Origin: Rheinheimera soli
GTDB taxonomy: Bacteria > Pseudomonadota > Gammaproteobacteria > Enterobacterales > Alteromonadaceae
Direction: 5' to 3'
DNA: 64,000 nt
NCBI RefSeq assembly: GCF_021290985.1
Contig: NZ_JAJOYU010000004.1
Span: forward strand, 1-64,000
This document shows positions 1 to 8,485 of the stretch, in pieces. The translations under genes were made by a program, and so were the position numbers. The notes under the pieces were generated by a model. It had not been told where the DNA came from. It saw only the letters and a program-made list of their open reading frames with translations, and made no database searches. Each line of letters starts with the position of its first letter. Position 1 is the stretch's first letter.

Positions 1-1413
1 TAGCAGCTTAGATAAAACTGGAGTGGGTATTTCCCCCTCTATCGTATAGCAGGTGATTAAAGAAACCCTCAATGAGTGCAGGGGAAAAAGCGTTTTTCGG
101 GGATTAATAGGATCAACGAAAAGCACTTTGCGTCCATCAGATAAACGGTGACCTTTTTCATAGACGTCACTTTCCAATTGTCCCATTAACTCCGCCCAGA
201 GCGTGTGTAAAAAACCTGTGGTCACAGGCATTGCTCGATCACTGCGAGTAGGTGCAGCCGCATGTCGAAAGAGGAAACATATATCGCCAATCTCATTACG
301 TTGAGTCTTCGTTTTTGTGCTGCCAAAGTGCTTGAAATCTAATTCATAGATCGATGTTGGCTTGGAGATAGGATTGTATTTTTCCTGCCAGTTCCTTAGC
401 TTCTCTAGCCAGTACAATACGAGTTCATGCTGCCATGGAATAATGTACCCGCGTGTTAACTCGTCTTTGTTCCTGTCCGCTGTTTTGTTAGTATTGATGT
501 AAAGTCCAGTCATCAAGTCACCAATATCTGGTGTTGTAATACGGCGAAATACTCCCTTTTGCCAAGGTCTTTTCTCGTTACCTTCGACAAAGCTGTTAAC
601 TGTGTTTTTAACCCATCTACTTTGGTGATACCGCCATGTATCTGCTTCACCCGAATCAAGCATTCTGACCTGGAATGTACGTAAAGGTAATTGAAGCTTG
701 ATATAAAGTGCCATAGCCCGCACTGGTGACCAGATGACAAAAACACTATCTCCTGCTTTATAGGACTTAAGCACGCCGTTGATTCTAATGTAGCGTCCAC
801 TTTCTAATTTTATTTCCCGCCAAACACAGTCAGGGTCCGCTTTGTTAATAAAGTCTTCATCAACCACAATCCAATCTCTTGAATGACGGCCATTCTCCAT
901 AAATACATCACACCGCTTAATGGCCCATTGCCAGTCAGAGAAATGACCTCGATCAACCGGACATAGCGTGTTTCGAAGCTGTTTGATGTAAGTATAAGGG
1001 AGTGCGTTATAGACCGTTTCTTGCTCTTTAATAGGGTTAATACCCTTCTCAAAGGGATTTCGAAACATAGCGACCATATTGCCGTTATCGTCAGGTTGGG
1101 AGTAGTAAGTTCCAATCACCCAGTCAATGAAATTACATACTTCATTATTTTGTCGGACACGATATGCCTCAGATAAGTTAAGTGTACTGAGGAATTGCTC
1201 ATAATCCTGTTTCTCAGTTTCAAATAGCTCTACAGGGTCAGTAATAAAGTGGCTGACCAAATATTTATCCAGAAATCGGTTTAAGGCATTACGTTTGTGA
1301 TCGATCCCATAGTCTGTTTGCTTCAACCATGTTGCAGCAAGTTCGCGCCATGTGTCCCAGCCGGAACCATTCTTCTTTGTAAACCAAAGAAACTCATAAT
1401 CTGTCGATTTCAT
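1..1413 (-). CDS. gmtZ: Gamma-Mobile-Trio integrase-like protein GmtZ (VPA1269 family), 3' part cut off by window edge
   Basis: I translated the minus strand from the ATG at 1413. It stays open for all 471 codons to base 1, beginning MKSTDYEFLWFTKKNGSG. The ATG overlaps the stop codon of the upstream recombinase gene (ATGA), so the two are translationally coupled. Close to the window edge is LHSLRVSLITCY, which resembles the H-x-x-R box of tyrosine recombinases. A large protein directly after a GmtY-type recombinase is the known gmtY-gmtZ arrangement of Gamma-Mobile-Trio elements, where GmtZ (former VPA1269 family) is about 900 residues. The third gene, gmtX, would lie beyond the left edge. 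The DNA is richer in A+T than the core genes. The family name is from memory and gene context, and no catalytic tyrosine is visible here. Confidence 0.65.
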   Translation of the reverse strand, partial: MKSTDYEFLWFTKKNGSGWDTWRELAATWLKQTDYGIDHKRNALNRFLDKYLVSHFITDPVELFETEKQDYEQFLSTLNLSEAYRVRQNNEVCNFIDWVIGTYYSQPDDNGNMVAMFRNPFEKGINPIKEQETVYNALPYTYIKQLRNTLCPVDRGHFSDWQWAIKRCDVFMENGRHSRDWIVVDEDFINKADPDCVWREIKLESGRYIRINGVLKSYKAGDSVFVIWSPVRAMALYIKLQLPLRTFQVRMLDSGEADTWRYHQSRWVKNTVNSFVEGNEKRPWQKGVFRRITTPDIGDLMTGLYINTNKTADRNKDELTRGYIIPWQHELVLYWLEKLRNWQEKYNPISKPTSIYELDFKHFGSTKTKTQRNEIGDICFLFRHAAAPTRSDRAMPVTTGFLHTLWAELMGQLESDVYEKGHRLSDGRKVLFVDPINPRKTLFPLHSLRVSLITCYTIEGEIPTPVLSKLL

Positions 1414-2885
1414 AATGATGGCTTCCTGAACCTTGGAGAACGTCCAGAAAACAAACCGTCAGGGTCAATATCTTCAAACCCTCGCTCCATGATGGCACTC
1501 CAGCTTAGCTCGACATCTTCACGAAATGCGGTGTGATGGTTTCCTTCAAGATTTTTGGTTGCACGCTCACAAGCTAATGAGACTTCACGAACACTTGGTT
1601 GGGTATACACGGTTTGAGACAGAAGAGATGAATGGTGAAGAGCCTTTTTAATAAATCTGGGGTCAATGCCAGCGTTTGCCATACGTCTCCCATAAGCGTG
1701 TCGGTGGCCATGAGGTGATCTACCTTCAGACTTTGATACTACGTGGTTGACTCTCGCTAAAGCAGATTTATAGCTCTGGTTGAAAGCATTCAGAGTTAAT
1801 GGCTTACCTAAAGATTCCTTAGAAAATGACACAAATGCATAAGGATGGTTTCGTTCCAGAGGTAATAGATACAATAGATATTGCCTCCATAGGTATGCAA
1901 AAATCTCTCCGTAATAAGATGGAAACCAGTGCAATTGAATATAGTTATCATCGTGATCGACAACCCGTGTTTTCCAACCTACCCGCGATGTACCTGTTAG
2001 CCTGTTTCTTGGGATCAAATGATATTTTTCAGCAAGATAAGCTGCGCGTGTACTCTGTTTTTTTCTGCCAATCCACTTATTGGGTGCTTTACCATCTTCA
2101 GGATGGTATAGCCGAACAATGACGCTTTCACTGTTCATTGGGTCTTCAAACACATCATCGACCCATAGATGCAGAGTATCGCTTTCACGAGTGCCTGCTC
2201 CATGCATTAACAGCAGAATTAGTTGTTCTCTTATTGCAATACGACGGTCTTTCGCACGACCAATCCCATCAATGAAAAATGTCTTAAATAACTGTTCTGG
2301 AAAAGAAATAGCATCGCTATCAACTTTTATGACATCCTTTTTCCCTCGGACTTTCCGAGCCTTTCGCATTAAGTCTGACAGACCTTGAGGTTTGATATGA
2401 CCAAGAAAGTTGTACTGGTTTTTCTTATGCCAAGAAGCATAGTTAAGGCGCTCTTGATGAGAGGATACTTCTTCAAATGGGTTTAAAGTTTCTGTTTTGT
2501 TATGTCTTACTAACCAGTCTGTTAAACCGTTTAATGAGGAAAGGATCTGATTTACGTTTGATGCTTTTCGTGGCAACCAAAACAGACCGGAAGGATCATA
2601 ACCAAACTCATCAATGGTGCCATTAGACAAACGCTGTACAAAATATTGGAAAAGTAGGCTGGGTTCAGAAAACAAACCCCGATTAGCTTCCATGTACTCA
2701 AGTAACAACTGACATGAAAAGACTACCCGATTCATCCAGGGAAGGCTACGGTTGTTGAATTGGCTAATAATGTAGTCAAGTAAAGGCTCAAAGACACCAT
2801 GCTCAGTGAGCAATACTGGCACATTCAACAATGCCCCAGTATTATCAACTCTGATTTTTGCCTGAGTCTTAAGCAACGTGATCAT
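1410..2885 (-). CDS. gmtY: Tyrosine recombinase, GmtY-like (Gamma-Mobile-Trio)
   Basis: This 491-residue protein has a complete tyrosine-recombinase catalytic set in its C-terminal half: Arg in HGAGTRESDTLHLW (about residue 232), the box HGHRHAYGRR (about 392-401), LHHSS (about 417) and the likely nucleophile Tyr427 in QTVYTQPS. The N-terminal half (about 1-200) would be the core- or arm-DNA binding part. It presumably cuts and rejoins DNA to insert or excise the element. A second large integrase-like gene follows with an ATGA overlap, the layout of the Gamma-Mobile-Trio mobile elements. An ordinary genomic-island integrase is the alternative. The start at 2885 is the first in-frame ATG, and no good ribosome binding site is seen before it. 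Confidence 0.75.
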   Translation of the reverse strand: MITLLKTQAKIRVDNTGALLNVPVLLTEHGVFEPLLDYIISQFNNRSLPWMNRVVFSCQLLLEYMEANRGLFSEPSLLFQYFVQRLSNGTIDEFGYDPSGLFWLPRKASNVNQILSSLNGLTDWLVRHNKTETLNPFEEVSSHQERLNYASWHKKNQYNFLGHIKPQGLSDLMRKARKVRGKKDVIKVDSDAISFPEQLFKTFFIDGIGRAKDRRIAIREQLILLLMHGAGTRESDTLHLWVDDVFEDPMNSESVIVRLYHPEDGKAPNKWIGRKKQSTRAAYLAEKYHLIPRNRLTGTSRVGWKTRVVDHDDNYIQLHWFPSYYGEIFAYLWRQYLLYLLPLERNHPYAFVSFSKESLGKPLTLNAFNQSYKSALARVNHVVSKSEGRSPHGHRHAYGRRMANAGIDPRFIKKALHHSSLLSQTVYTQPSVREVSLACERATKNLEGNHHTAFREDVELSWSAIMERGFEDIDPDGLFSGRSPRFRKPSL

Positions 2886-3000
2886 CTTGCACCATGCCTA
2901 ACCAGTGGTAATTAGTAGATATAGTGCAAATTCTGCTATTGATCTAGTTTGTAAGATTATTGAAGTAATGACTAATTAGGGCAGTAATGTTTAGTATTGG

Positions 3001-3019
3001 TATAGCTTTTAGAGCTATA
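3001..3019. repeat. Inverted repeat between gmtY and the tRNA-Arg terminator
   Basis: TATAGCT (3001-3007) and AGCTATA (3013-3019) form a perfect 7-bp inverted repeat around TTTAG. It lies about 115 bp upstream of the recombinase start and about 30 bp from the tRNA terminator. It could be a recombinase binding site, an operator for gmtY, or chance in AT-rich DNA. Confidence 0.4.
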
Positions 3020-3050
3020 GATATAACTTATGCTTAAAACGACAAACACA

Positions 3051-3074
3051 AAAACCACCTAAAAAGGTGGTTTT
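3051..3074 (-). terminator. Rho-independent terminator of tRNA-Arg
   Basis: On the minus strand AAAACCACC pairs with GGTGGTTTT around a short loop, followed by TTTTTGTGTTT. It sits 10 bp past the tRNA 3' end, so the tRNA transcription unit is intact beside the mobile element. Confidence 0.8.
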
Positions 3075-3083
3075 AATGTTTTG

Positions 3084-3160
<77 letters not shown>

Positions 3161-3347
3161 GCAACGGCGGCCATTTTATGGGGCTTTGTGATTATTGTCC
3201 AGCCAGCATTTGGCCTAATTCTGTTGCTGGGGTTTAACGGCACAAAAATTGACCAATAGTATAAGTTGCGGCGAAAAAACGCTGGTTGTTTGTGTGTGCA
3301 TTTCGTAGATTAATGAACGAACTATAAGGGTTGTACCGGAGAAATTG

Positions 3348-3824
3348 ATGACTCCCGCTGTTTTGCTGCTGAAAAAACTCAAAGTGCCGCATCAGGTGCT
3401 GGAGTATCAGCACGACCCTCACGCTGAATCTTATGGTCTGGAAGCTGCGACTAAATTGGGTTTGGCTCCGGCTCACGTCTTTAAAACCTTAGTGGCGGCT
3501 TTGGATGGCAAAGAACTTGTTACCGCCATAGTGCCAGTTGATCAACTGCTGAATATGAAACAGCTGGCCAAAGCTGCGGGTGCCAAAAAGGCTGCTATGG
3601 CTGCAGCTGCTGATGTCGAGCGCAGTAGTGGTTATGTGTTGGGTGGTGTCAGTCCGCTTGGGCAAAAAAAGCTGTTACGCAGTTTCATTGATCAGTCGGC
3701 TGCGGCTTTTGAAACTATTTATGTCAGTGCTGGTAAAAGAGGGCTGGAGATAGGGCTGAAGCCTGCGGATCTGCAGGCTTGCCTGAAAGCTAAGCTGGTG
3801 AGCTTATGTCAACACGACGGTTAA
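3348..3824 (+). CDS. ybaK: YbaK-family Cys-tRNA(Pro) deacylase
   Basis: This 158-residue protein matches the YbaK/EbsC editing family in length and pattern. It has VPHQVLEYQHDP near the N-terminus, GLAPAHVFKTLVA (about 37-50), the lysine in LNMKQLAKAAGAKKAAMA, and GGVSPLGQKKLL near residue 105. The family hydrolyses Cys mischarged on tRNA-Pro in the cytoplasm. The ATG at 3348 has GGAG six bases upstream; an in-frame TTG just before it is less likely. It stands alone between the tRNA and a convergent transporter gene. Confidence 0.9.
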   Translation: MTPAVLLLKKLKVPHQVLEYQHDPHAESYGLEAATKLGLAPAHVFKTLVAALDGKELVTAIVPVDQLLNMKQLAKAAGAKKAAMAAAADVERSSGYVLGGVSPLGQKKLLRSFIDQSAAAFETIYVSAGKRGLEIGLKPADLQACLKAKLVSLCQHDG

Positions 3825-3840
3825 GAGTTAAGCCTAAGTC

Positions 3841-4773
3841 TTAACCGAGCGTGGTATCTAACACCATCATCACTGCAAAGCCGACCATTAAGCCTAAAGT
3901 GGCTGCAGTTTGATGACCGTTGCGGTGAGTCTCAGGGATCACTTCGTGAGACACCACAAAAATCATAGCGCCTGCGGCCAAGCCTAAACCCATAGGGTAA
4001 GCTATGGCAAAGCCGCTGGATAAACCTACGCCTATTAAAGCCCCTATAGGCTCTAAAATACCGCTTGCTGCTGCAACAAAAACGGCAAAACCTGGTTTAA
4101 AACCTGCAGCTCGCAAGGATAAAGCCACAGCTAAACCTTCTGGAATATCCTGCAGCGCTATGGCTGTGGCCAGCGGTAAGCCAACCGACATATCACCATT
4201 GGCGAAGCTTACGCCTACCGCCATACCTTCGGGTAAGTTATGTAGGGCTATGGCAAATACGAATAACCAGATACGGTCACAGGCTTGGAAACCCGGACCA
4301 CAAGGGCCGGTTTTGTCGTGTTCGTGTGGGGTGAAAGCGTCAAGGCCCAGCATCAGCAATACGCCTAACGACATGCCAAAAACTACCACCAAAGCGCCTA
4401 AAGTGTCGCTTTGAAATAACTCGGTGCCTGCTTCAATACCGGGTAATAACAAGGAAAAAGCACTGGCAGCCAGCATCATGCCGGCTGCTATGCCTAATAA
4501 ACTGTCTTCCATGGCCTGAGGCAAACTGCGTAAAAACAAAGCGGGTAAAGCACCTAAAGTGGTGGCAACAAAACCTGCAGTGCCGCCCAGTAGGGCCATT
4601 TGTAAATTGTCGGATGAGGGGGAGTTGGACAAGTGCACTATGCTCTGCGCCAGCAGCACCAATACGGCGAATAAACCTAAAGCTAAACCCACAGCGGCCA
4701 ACTTGTGTTCGCTGGCATGTTGTTTGAGTTCACTTAGCCAGTCTGAACTTATGGATAAGGTTTTTTCGTTCAT
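3841..4773 (-). CDS. ZIP-family metal transporter (GufA type)
   Basis: This 310-residue inner-membrane protein has about eight hydrophobic helices. The two ZIP metal-site helices are clear: HNLPEGMAVGVSF (about 178-190) and QDIPEGLAVALSL (about 208-220). A later helix contains VSHEVIPETH. Between helices three and four a polar loop has HEHDKTGPCGPGFQACD, with possible metal ligands. ZIP proteins take up zinc or other divalent metals into the cytoplasm. The gene is convergent with ybaK, with 16 bp between stop codons. The N-terminal cytoplasmic stretch is longer than in E. coli ZupT, fitting the GufA-like subgroup. The substrate is not resolved by sequence. Confidence 0.85.
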   Translation of the reverse strand: MNEKTLSISSDWLSELKQHASEHKLAAVGLALGLFAVLVLLAQSIVHLSNSPSSDNLQMALLGGTAGFVATTLGALPALFLRSLPQAMEDSLLGIAAGMMLAASAFSLLLPGIEAGTELFQSDTLGALVVVFGMSLGVLLMLGLDAFTPHEHDKTGPCGPGFQACDRIWLFVFAIALHNLPEGMAVGVSFANGDMSVGLPLATAIALQDIPEGLAVALSLRAAGFKPGFAVFVAAASGILEPIGALIGVGLSSGFAIAYPMGLGLAAGAMIFVVSHEVIPETHRNGHQTAATLGLMVGFAVMMVLDTTLG

Positions 4774-4890
4774 GCTCTGCCCTTTAGTGAATTAGTGTCT
4801 TAGTTAATCAAGTTCGGTTTTAAACTGCAATAAGACTTTGTTCAGAGTATGGTTTCGGACTTAAGTTGCTGCTGTGCTTAAAGAAAAATA

Positions 4891-4919
4891 AAAAAGGCCA
4901 GCGATTTGCTGGCCTTTTT
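4891..4919 (-). terminator. Bidirectional rho-independent terminator
   Basis: AAAAAGGCCAGC (4891-4902) pairs perfectly with GCTGGCCTTTTT (4908-4919) around GATTT. A and T runs flank both sides. It can end the minus-strand malate-synthase-like gene. Confidence 0.85.
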
Positions 4920-5049
4920 CTCCCCGTCGACGTCTATCGTCCCCTGTTGTTTTTATTCGTTTTGCCCCTGATTTTTATCAGGTTTGGCAAATTTGCATAC
5001 CCGTAAGGCAAGCTGCCCAGAGTTTAAAAATCAACTGTGTTAGTTATAA

Positions 5050-5565
5050 CTAATTTAAGCGGTAATCGCCACCATCTTTTGCACGAAAACATGGACTATT
5101 TTGTGTACTGGCTACACAAGGCTGAGCCTGAGCATTACCGCGGATCATGCTGAACCAGCCAGCCTGCTCACCTGTCAGCTGCAACTGAATATCTTCAATA
5201 CCAGCTTTATCCAGGGAACCATGAGCTCCTTTATGGCAAAACAATAATTCGACATGGCGTTCGCCATCTTTTAACAGCAAGGACTGAGGCTGCTCTGGAT
5301 GACCACCAAAAGCGACAAACTGCGCTGGTGTTTTTAAACCGCTGTTGCTGCCGTCGGCAAAAAACGCCAATACATGCTGGTAATACACCACATAACTGCA
5401 AACGTCTTTGTGAGAGCCGCGGTCTAGTGGAAAAACTTTATCAAGGAAGGCTTTGGAGTAATCCATGATCTGACGGACATGACTCTGGTTCAGCCCGGCG
5501 ATGTAGCTGATCTCTTCCCGGATATCATGGTCCTGGTGTGAGTTTTGGGTTGCTGTCATGTTCAT
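5050..5565 (-). CDS. Stand-alone protein resembling part of malate synthase G
   Basis: This 171-residue protein begins MNMTATQNSHQDHD at the ATG 5565, which has AGGA ten bases upstream; a longer in-frame start at 5631 is less likely. Residues about 45-140 follow the order of malate synthase G (GlcB) between its N-terminal part and main barrel: FLDKVFPLDRGSHKDV, TPAQFVAFGGHPE, SLLLKDGERHVELLF, DKAGIEDIQLQL. GlcB has matching stretches such as LPLENGS, TPAQFVGYRG and NNGLHIEL. The tail WFSMIRGNA and AKDGGDYRLN also recall GlcB, but the catalytic barrel is missing. It therefore cannot be a malate synthase as written. It could be a binding or regulatory module, or a stable gene remnant. It is divergent from a DUF3612 regulator of a type linked to acetate metabolism. 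The match is recalled, not computed. Confidence 0.55.
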   Translation of the reverse strand: MNMTATQNSHQDHDIREEISYIAGLNQSHVRQIMDYSKAFLDKVFPLDRGSHKDVCSYVVYYQHVLAFFADGSNSGLKTPAQFVAFGGHPEQPQSLLLKDGERHVELLFCHKGAHGSLDKAGIEDIQLQLTGEQAGWFSMIRGNAQAQPCVASTQNSPCFRAKDGGDYRLN

Positions 5566-5688
5566 GATTTCTGTCCTGTTGTTTGTTGCTTTTAATAAGT
5601 TCTTAAGGCTGTAGGGCCAGTAAAGCAGCATTGATGTTGCTTGATATTTAGTCTATGTTAGTTTTCTGAATAATTTCACAATAAAAAC

Positions 5689-5701
5689 TTCACAGTGTGA
5701 A
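5689..5701. promoter_or_regulatory. Palindromic operator candidate before the DUF3612 regulator gene
   Basis: TTCACA-G-TGTGAA is a perfect 6-1-6 inverted repeat ending ten bases before the ATG at 5711. A third TTCACA lies just upstream (5675-5680). The position between two divergent genes and on the regulator's translation start suggests autoregulation. No classical ribosome binding site is present there. Confidence 0.5.
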
Positions 5702-5710
5702 TTTTACAAA

Positions 5711-7219
5711 ATGACAGCTAATAAAAGTTTACTCAGAAAGTCGCATTTCCTTGGTACTAAGATCAGAAACTTGCGGAAACGGAATAATTTAACAATGGAA
5801 GACTTGTCGACCCGTTGCATCAGAGTGAACTCTGAGTACGCGCCGTCTGTGTCTTATTTGTCGATGATTGAGCGCGGAAAACGGGTTCCAAGCTTGGATA
5901 TGTTGCAGGTGATTGCCGAAGTGTTTCAAAAAGAAGTCGAATGGTTTCTGGATGGCGAAGAGCAGCAACTGGATATCACACCACAAAAAGGTAGCAGGGG
6001 CGGCGTATCTGGTATGGCGCTGGAGCCTGGCTTTTTGTTTTCCAATGACATTCTGCAAATTGCTATTCCGGAGATGTTGTCCCAAACCGGCATCAGTGGT
6101 CGCCAGTTTGCCCAGCTGCTTATTCGCGCGCATCAGGAGCATCATCAAAACCATTTCCCTGAGCTGGAAAGGGCTGCTGAAGAAGTAGGGCTGAAACGAA
6201 TGCCTTTGTCGGTAGAAGATTTAATGCAGATAGTGCAGCAACTTGGTTTGAAGGTGTGCTGGTTTGAGCAAACGCCAAAAGAAGTACTGGATGAGCTGGG
6301 TGTCTTGTCGAAAAACGTACCCACTTCGTATTTCTTACCGCCCGCAACTTTGCATTTAAATAAGTTGCTGCAGCAGTGGCCTACCCGGCTGAAGTACGAG
6401 CTGGCCGTGCATATTGGTCATGCGGTGTTGCATAACAAAGATGGTGTGAAAAGCGGCATGATGGTAGGTGGTGCTTTTGAATCCGTGCCAACGGACGATA
6501 GCGCCGTAGCACCACAGGATATTTTGCATGCCTGGCGTGACTTTGAATCAAGCTTTTTTGCTGGTGCTTTGTTGTGTCCTAAAATGCCGTTTCGCCAGTT
6601 GCTGGATAAACAAGGCTATGAAATCAGTTCACATCATTTAGCTGGTGTGTCTGCCTCTGTTGCTATGCGTCGTATGACGGCGGTGTCACCTTATAGTCAT
6701 TGGCATTATTTTGATGCTTATACACCGGGTAAATTGAAGGCAGTGTACCGTGGTAATGGAATTCCGCTGCCTTGGGGCAATATGCGGCAGGTGGAAGATC
6801 CTTGTCAGCACTGGGCAGTATTTCGCATGTTTGAGGCGGCTGAGTCGGCGCATTCAGCACAGTTGTCTATTTTGGACGTACAGGGTCAACCGAGGATTTA
6901 TTGTTGCGAATCAACCAAAGTGTCGGATTTAGCGGGCAATGCCCATGTACTTTGTGCCGGTATAGATTTAAATCCGGCTATTGAAGCTCAGGGTATGGAT
7001 GTGGACACTATGGCGCAGGAGTTAAAACAATTGTGCCGCAGTCAGGGAGGATCTGCTGTGGTGCCTAAAGCTATTCGGTCTACTTTAACTACAGTGTCGA
7101 ATATTTTGAATATTAACTGGGTGGCCCGCAGTTTAGATAAACCAGCCCAGCTGATTTGCTCACGCGGCAATCACTGCCCACGCGAACCTGGCTGTTATCA
7201 GCACTGCTCTGCGAAATAA
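5711..7219 (+). CDS. XRE-type transcriptional regulator with DUF3612 domain
   Basis: The 502-residue protein starts with a helix-turn-helix of the XRE class (about 12-75: GTKIRNLRKRNNLTMEDLS and YLSMIERGKRVPSLDML). A long domain of the DUF3612/ScfR-like type follows, with HIGHAVLHNKDGV near 235 and a Cys-rich end (CSRGNHCPREPGCYQHC). Related regulators such as RamB control acetate, propionate or glyoxylate-shunt genes and sense acyl-CoA-type signals. That role here is inference, supported by the divergent malate-synthase-like gene. A 13-bp palindrome overlaps the leader. Translation may be nearly leaderless, as no Shine-Dalgarno is seen. Confidence 0.8.
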   Translation: MTANKSLLRKSHFLGTKIRNLRKRNNLTMEDLSTRCIRVNSEYAPSVSYLSMIERGKRVPSLDMLQVIAEVFQKEVEWFLDGEEQQLDITPQKGSRGGVSGMALEPGFLFSNDILQIAIPEMLSQTGISGRQFAQLLIRAHQEHHQNHFPELERAAEEVGLKRMPLSVEDLMQIVQQLGLKVCWFEQTPKEVLDELGVLSKNVPTSYFLPPATLHLNKLLQQWPTRLKYELAVHIGHAVLHNKDGVKSGMMVGGAFESVPTDDSAVAPQDILHAWRDFESSFFAGALLCPKMPFRQLLDKQGYEISSHHLAGVSASVAMRRMTAVSPYSHWHYFDAYTPGKLKAVYRGNGIPLPWGNMRQVEDPCQHWAVFRMFEAAESAHSAQLSILDVQGQPRIYCCESTKVSDLAGNAHVLCAGIDLNPAIEAQGMDVDTMAQELKQLCRSQGGSAVVPKAIRSTLTTVSNILNINWVARSLDKPAQLICSRGNHCPREPGCYQHCSAK

Positions 7220-7248
7220 AACCTAGAAAAAAGTAAGTGAGCAGAAAA

Positions 7249-7269
7249 AAGGGGCCAAACTGGCCCCTT
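7249..7269. terminator. Shared terminator between the DUF3612 gene and pyrC
   Basis: AAGGGGCCA and TGGCCCCTT form a perfect 9-bp stem with an AAC loop between two convergent genes. The A-run on the left and short T-run on the right allow use in both directions. Confidence 0.75.
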
Positions 7270-7276
7270 GATAAGT

Positions 7277-8317
7277 TTATAAACCTTTCTTCAACTGCCA
7301 GCTTAATTGCTGCTCAGCGAAAAACGGCACTATAGGGCTGCCATCAGGTAAGGTGATTTCCGCTGGCACTGTCCAGTCTTGTTTCACTAAGGTGATGGTA
7401 CCGCTGTTGCGTGGCAGGTTGTAAAAGTCCGGGCCATAGTGGCTGGCGAAACCTTCTAACTTGTCTAGGCAACCTAAGTCTTCAAATACCTGAGCGTACA
7501 GCTCAATGGCACTCCAGGCGCTATAACAACCGGCACAACCACAAGCAGCTTCTTTACGGTGTTTGGCGTGTGGGGCTGAATCTGTGCCTAAGAAAAATTT
7601 GCTGTTGCCACTGGCAACCACAGCACGTAAAGCTTCCTGATGCGTGCGGCGTTTGAGTACCGGCAGGCAGTAGTTATGCGGCCGTACACCACCCACTAAC
7701 ATATCGTTGCGGTTTAGTAATAAATGCTGAGGCGTAATGGTGGCTGCAACACGATCTGGCGCTGCTTTAACAAACTCAACCGCATCGGCTGTGGTGATAT
7801 GTTCAAACACCACTTTTAAGCCAGGAATGGTGTTTATCAGCTGAGTTAAATGCTGATCGATAAAGACTTTTTCACGGTCAAAAATATCGATATGGCTATC
7901 TGTCACTTCACCGTGCACCAATAACAGCATTTGTTGTTCTGCCATCACTTCCAGCACAGGATAAAGTTTGCTTAAACTGCTGACACCAGAATGAGAATTG
8001 GTTGTCGCGCCTGCCGGATACAATTTAGCAGCCACTACACCTGCAGCTTTGGCGGCTTTGATGTCTTCAGCTGACGTTTGGTCTGTTAAATACAACACCA
8101 TCAGCGGCTCAAAACTGCTGCCTGCAGGGCGGGCGGCCAGAATACGTTCTTTGTAGGCTAAGGCTTCAGAGGCATTGGTTACTGGAGGCACAAGGTTTGG
8201 CATCACTATAGCGCGTTTGAAACAACGGGCAGTGGCTGCCACTGTCTCTTTAAGCATATCGCCATCGCGAAAATGTAGGTGCCAGTCGTCCGGGGTTTGC
8301 AGAATTAATTCAGTCAC
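7277..8317 (-). CDS. pyrC: Dihydroorotase
   Basis: This 346-residue enzyme closes carbamoyl-aspartate to dihydroorotate in pyrimidine synthesis in the cytoplasm. All zinc-site signatures of the type II (E. coli-like) enzyme are present: [11 protein letters not shown] at 10-20, the carbamylated lysine in AKLYPAG (about 98), HGEV (about 135), FEHITT (about 171) and [10 protein letters not shown] (about 245) with the catalytic Asp. Length matches E. coli PyrC (348). It is monocistronic, convergent with the regulator gene, with a shared hairpin terminator. Confidence 0.97.
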   Translation of the reverse strand: MTELILQTPDDWHLHFRDGDMLKETVAATARCFKRAIVMPNLVPPVTNASEALAYKERILAARPAGSSFEPLMVLYLTDQTSAEDIKAAKAAGVVAAKLYPAGATTNSHSGVSSLSKLYPVLEVMAEQQMLLLVHGEVTDSHIDIFDREKVFIDQHLTQLINTIPGLKVVFEHITTADAVEFVKAAPDRVAATITPQHLLLNRNDMLVGGVRPHNYCLPVLKRRTHQEALRAVVASGNSKFFLGTDSAPHAKHRKEAACGCAGCYSAWSAIELYAQVFEDLGCLDKLEGFASHYGPDFYNLPRNSGTITLVKQDWTVPAEITLPDGSPIVPFFAEQQLSWQLKKGL

Positions 8318-8485
8318 AGCGCTCTCCTCTACTGATGCAGTGTCATGCCGTCAGGGCGTGGCAGTTTAACACGGCTCTGCGGGATACTCAGCACAGCAGG
8401 CTAAACTTTTATTCTGTTGTTCTCTGTGATTGAGGCATAGAGTAATAGTTGCTGTATGGGTTATAGTCACTGACGATAACAGAAG

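Noticed and set aside
513-1115. Two short minus-strand reading frames (513-800 and 810-1115)
   Set aside because: They are out-of-frame shadows of the gmtZ-like gene, which stays open from 1413 to base 1 in another frame.
4004-4414. 136-residue plus-strand frame opposite the ZIP transporter
   Set aside because: It is an antisense shadow of a clear transporter gene and its low-complexity composition comes from the opposite strand.
5689-5701. CRP site in TTCACAGTGTGAA
   Set aside because: The half-sites TTCACA and TGTGAA are only one base apart and in the wrong order, while CRP needs TGTGA-N6-TCACA.
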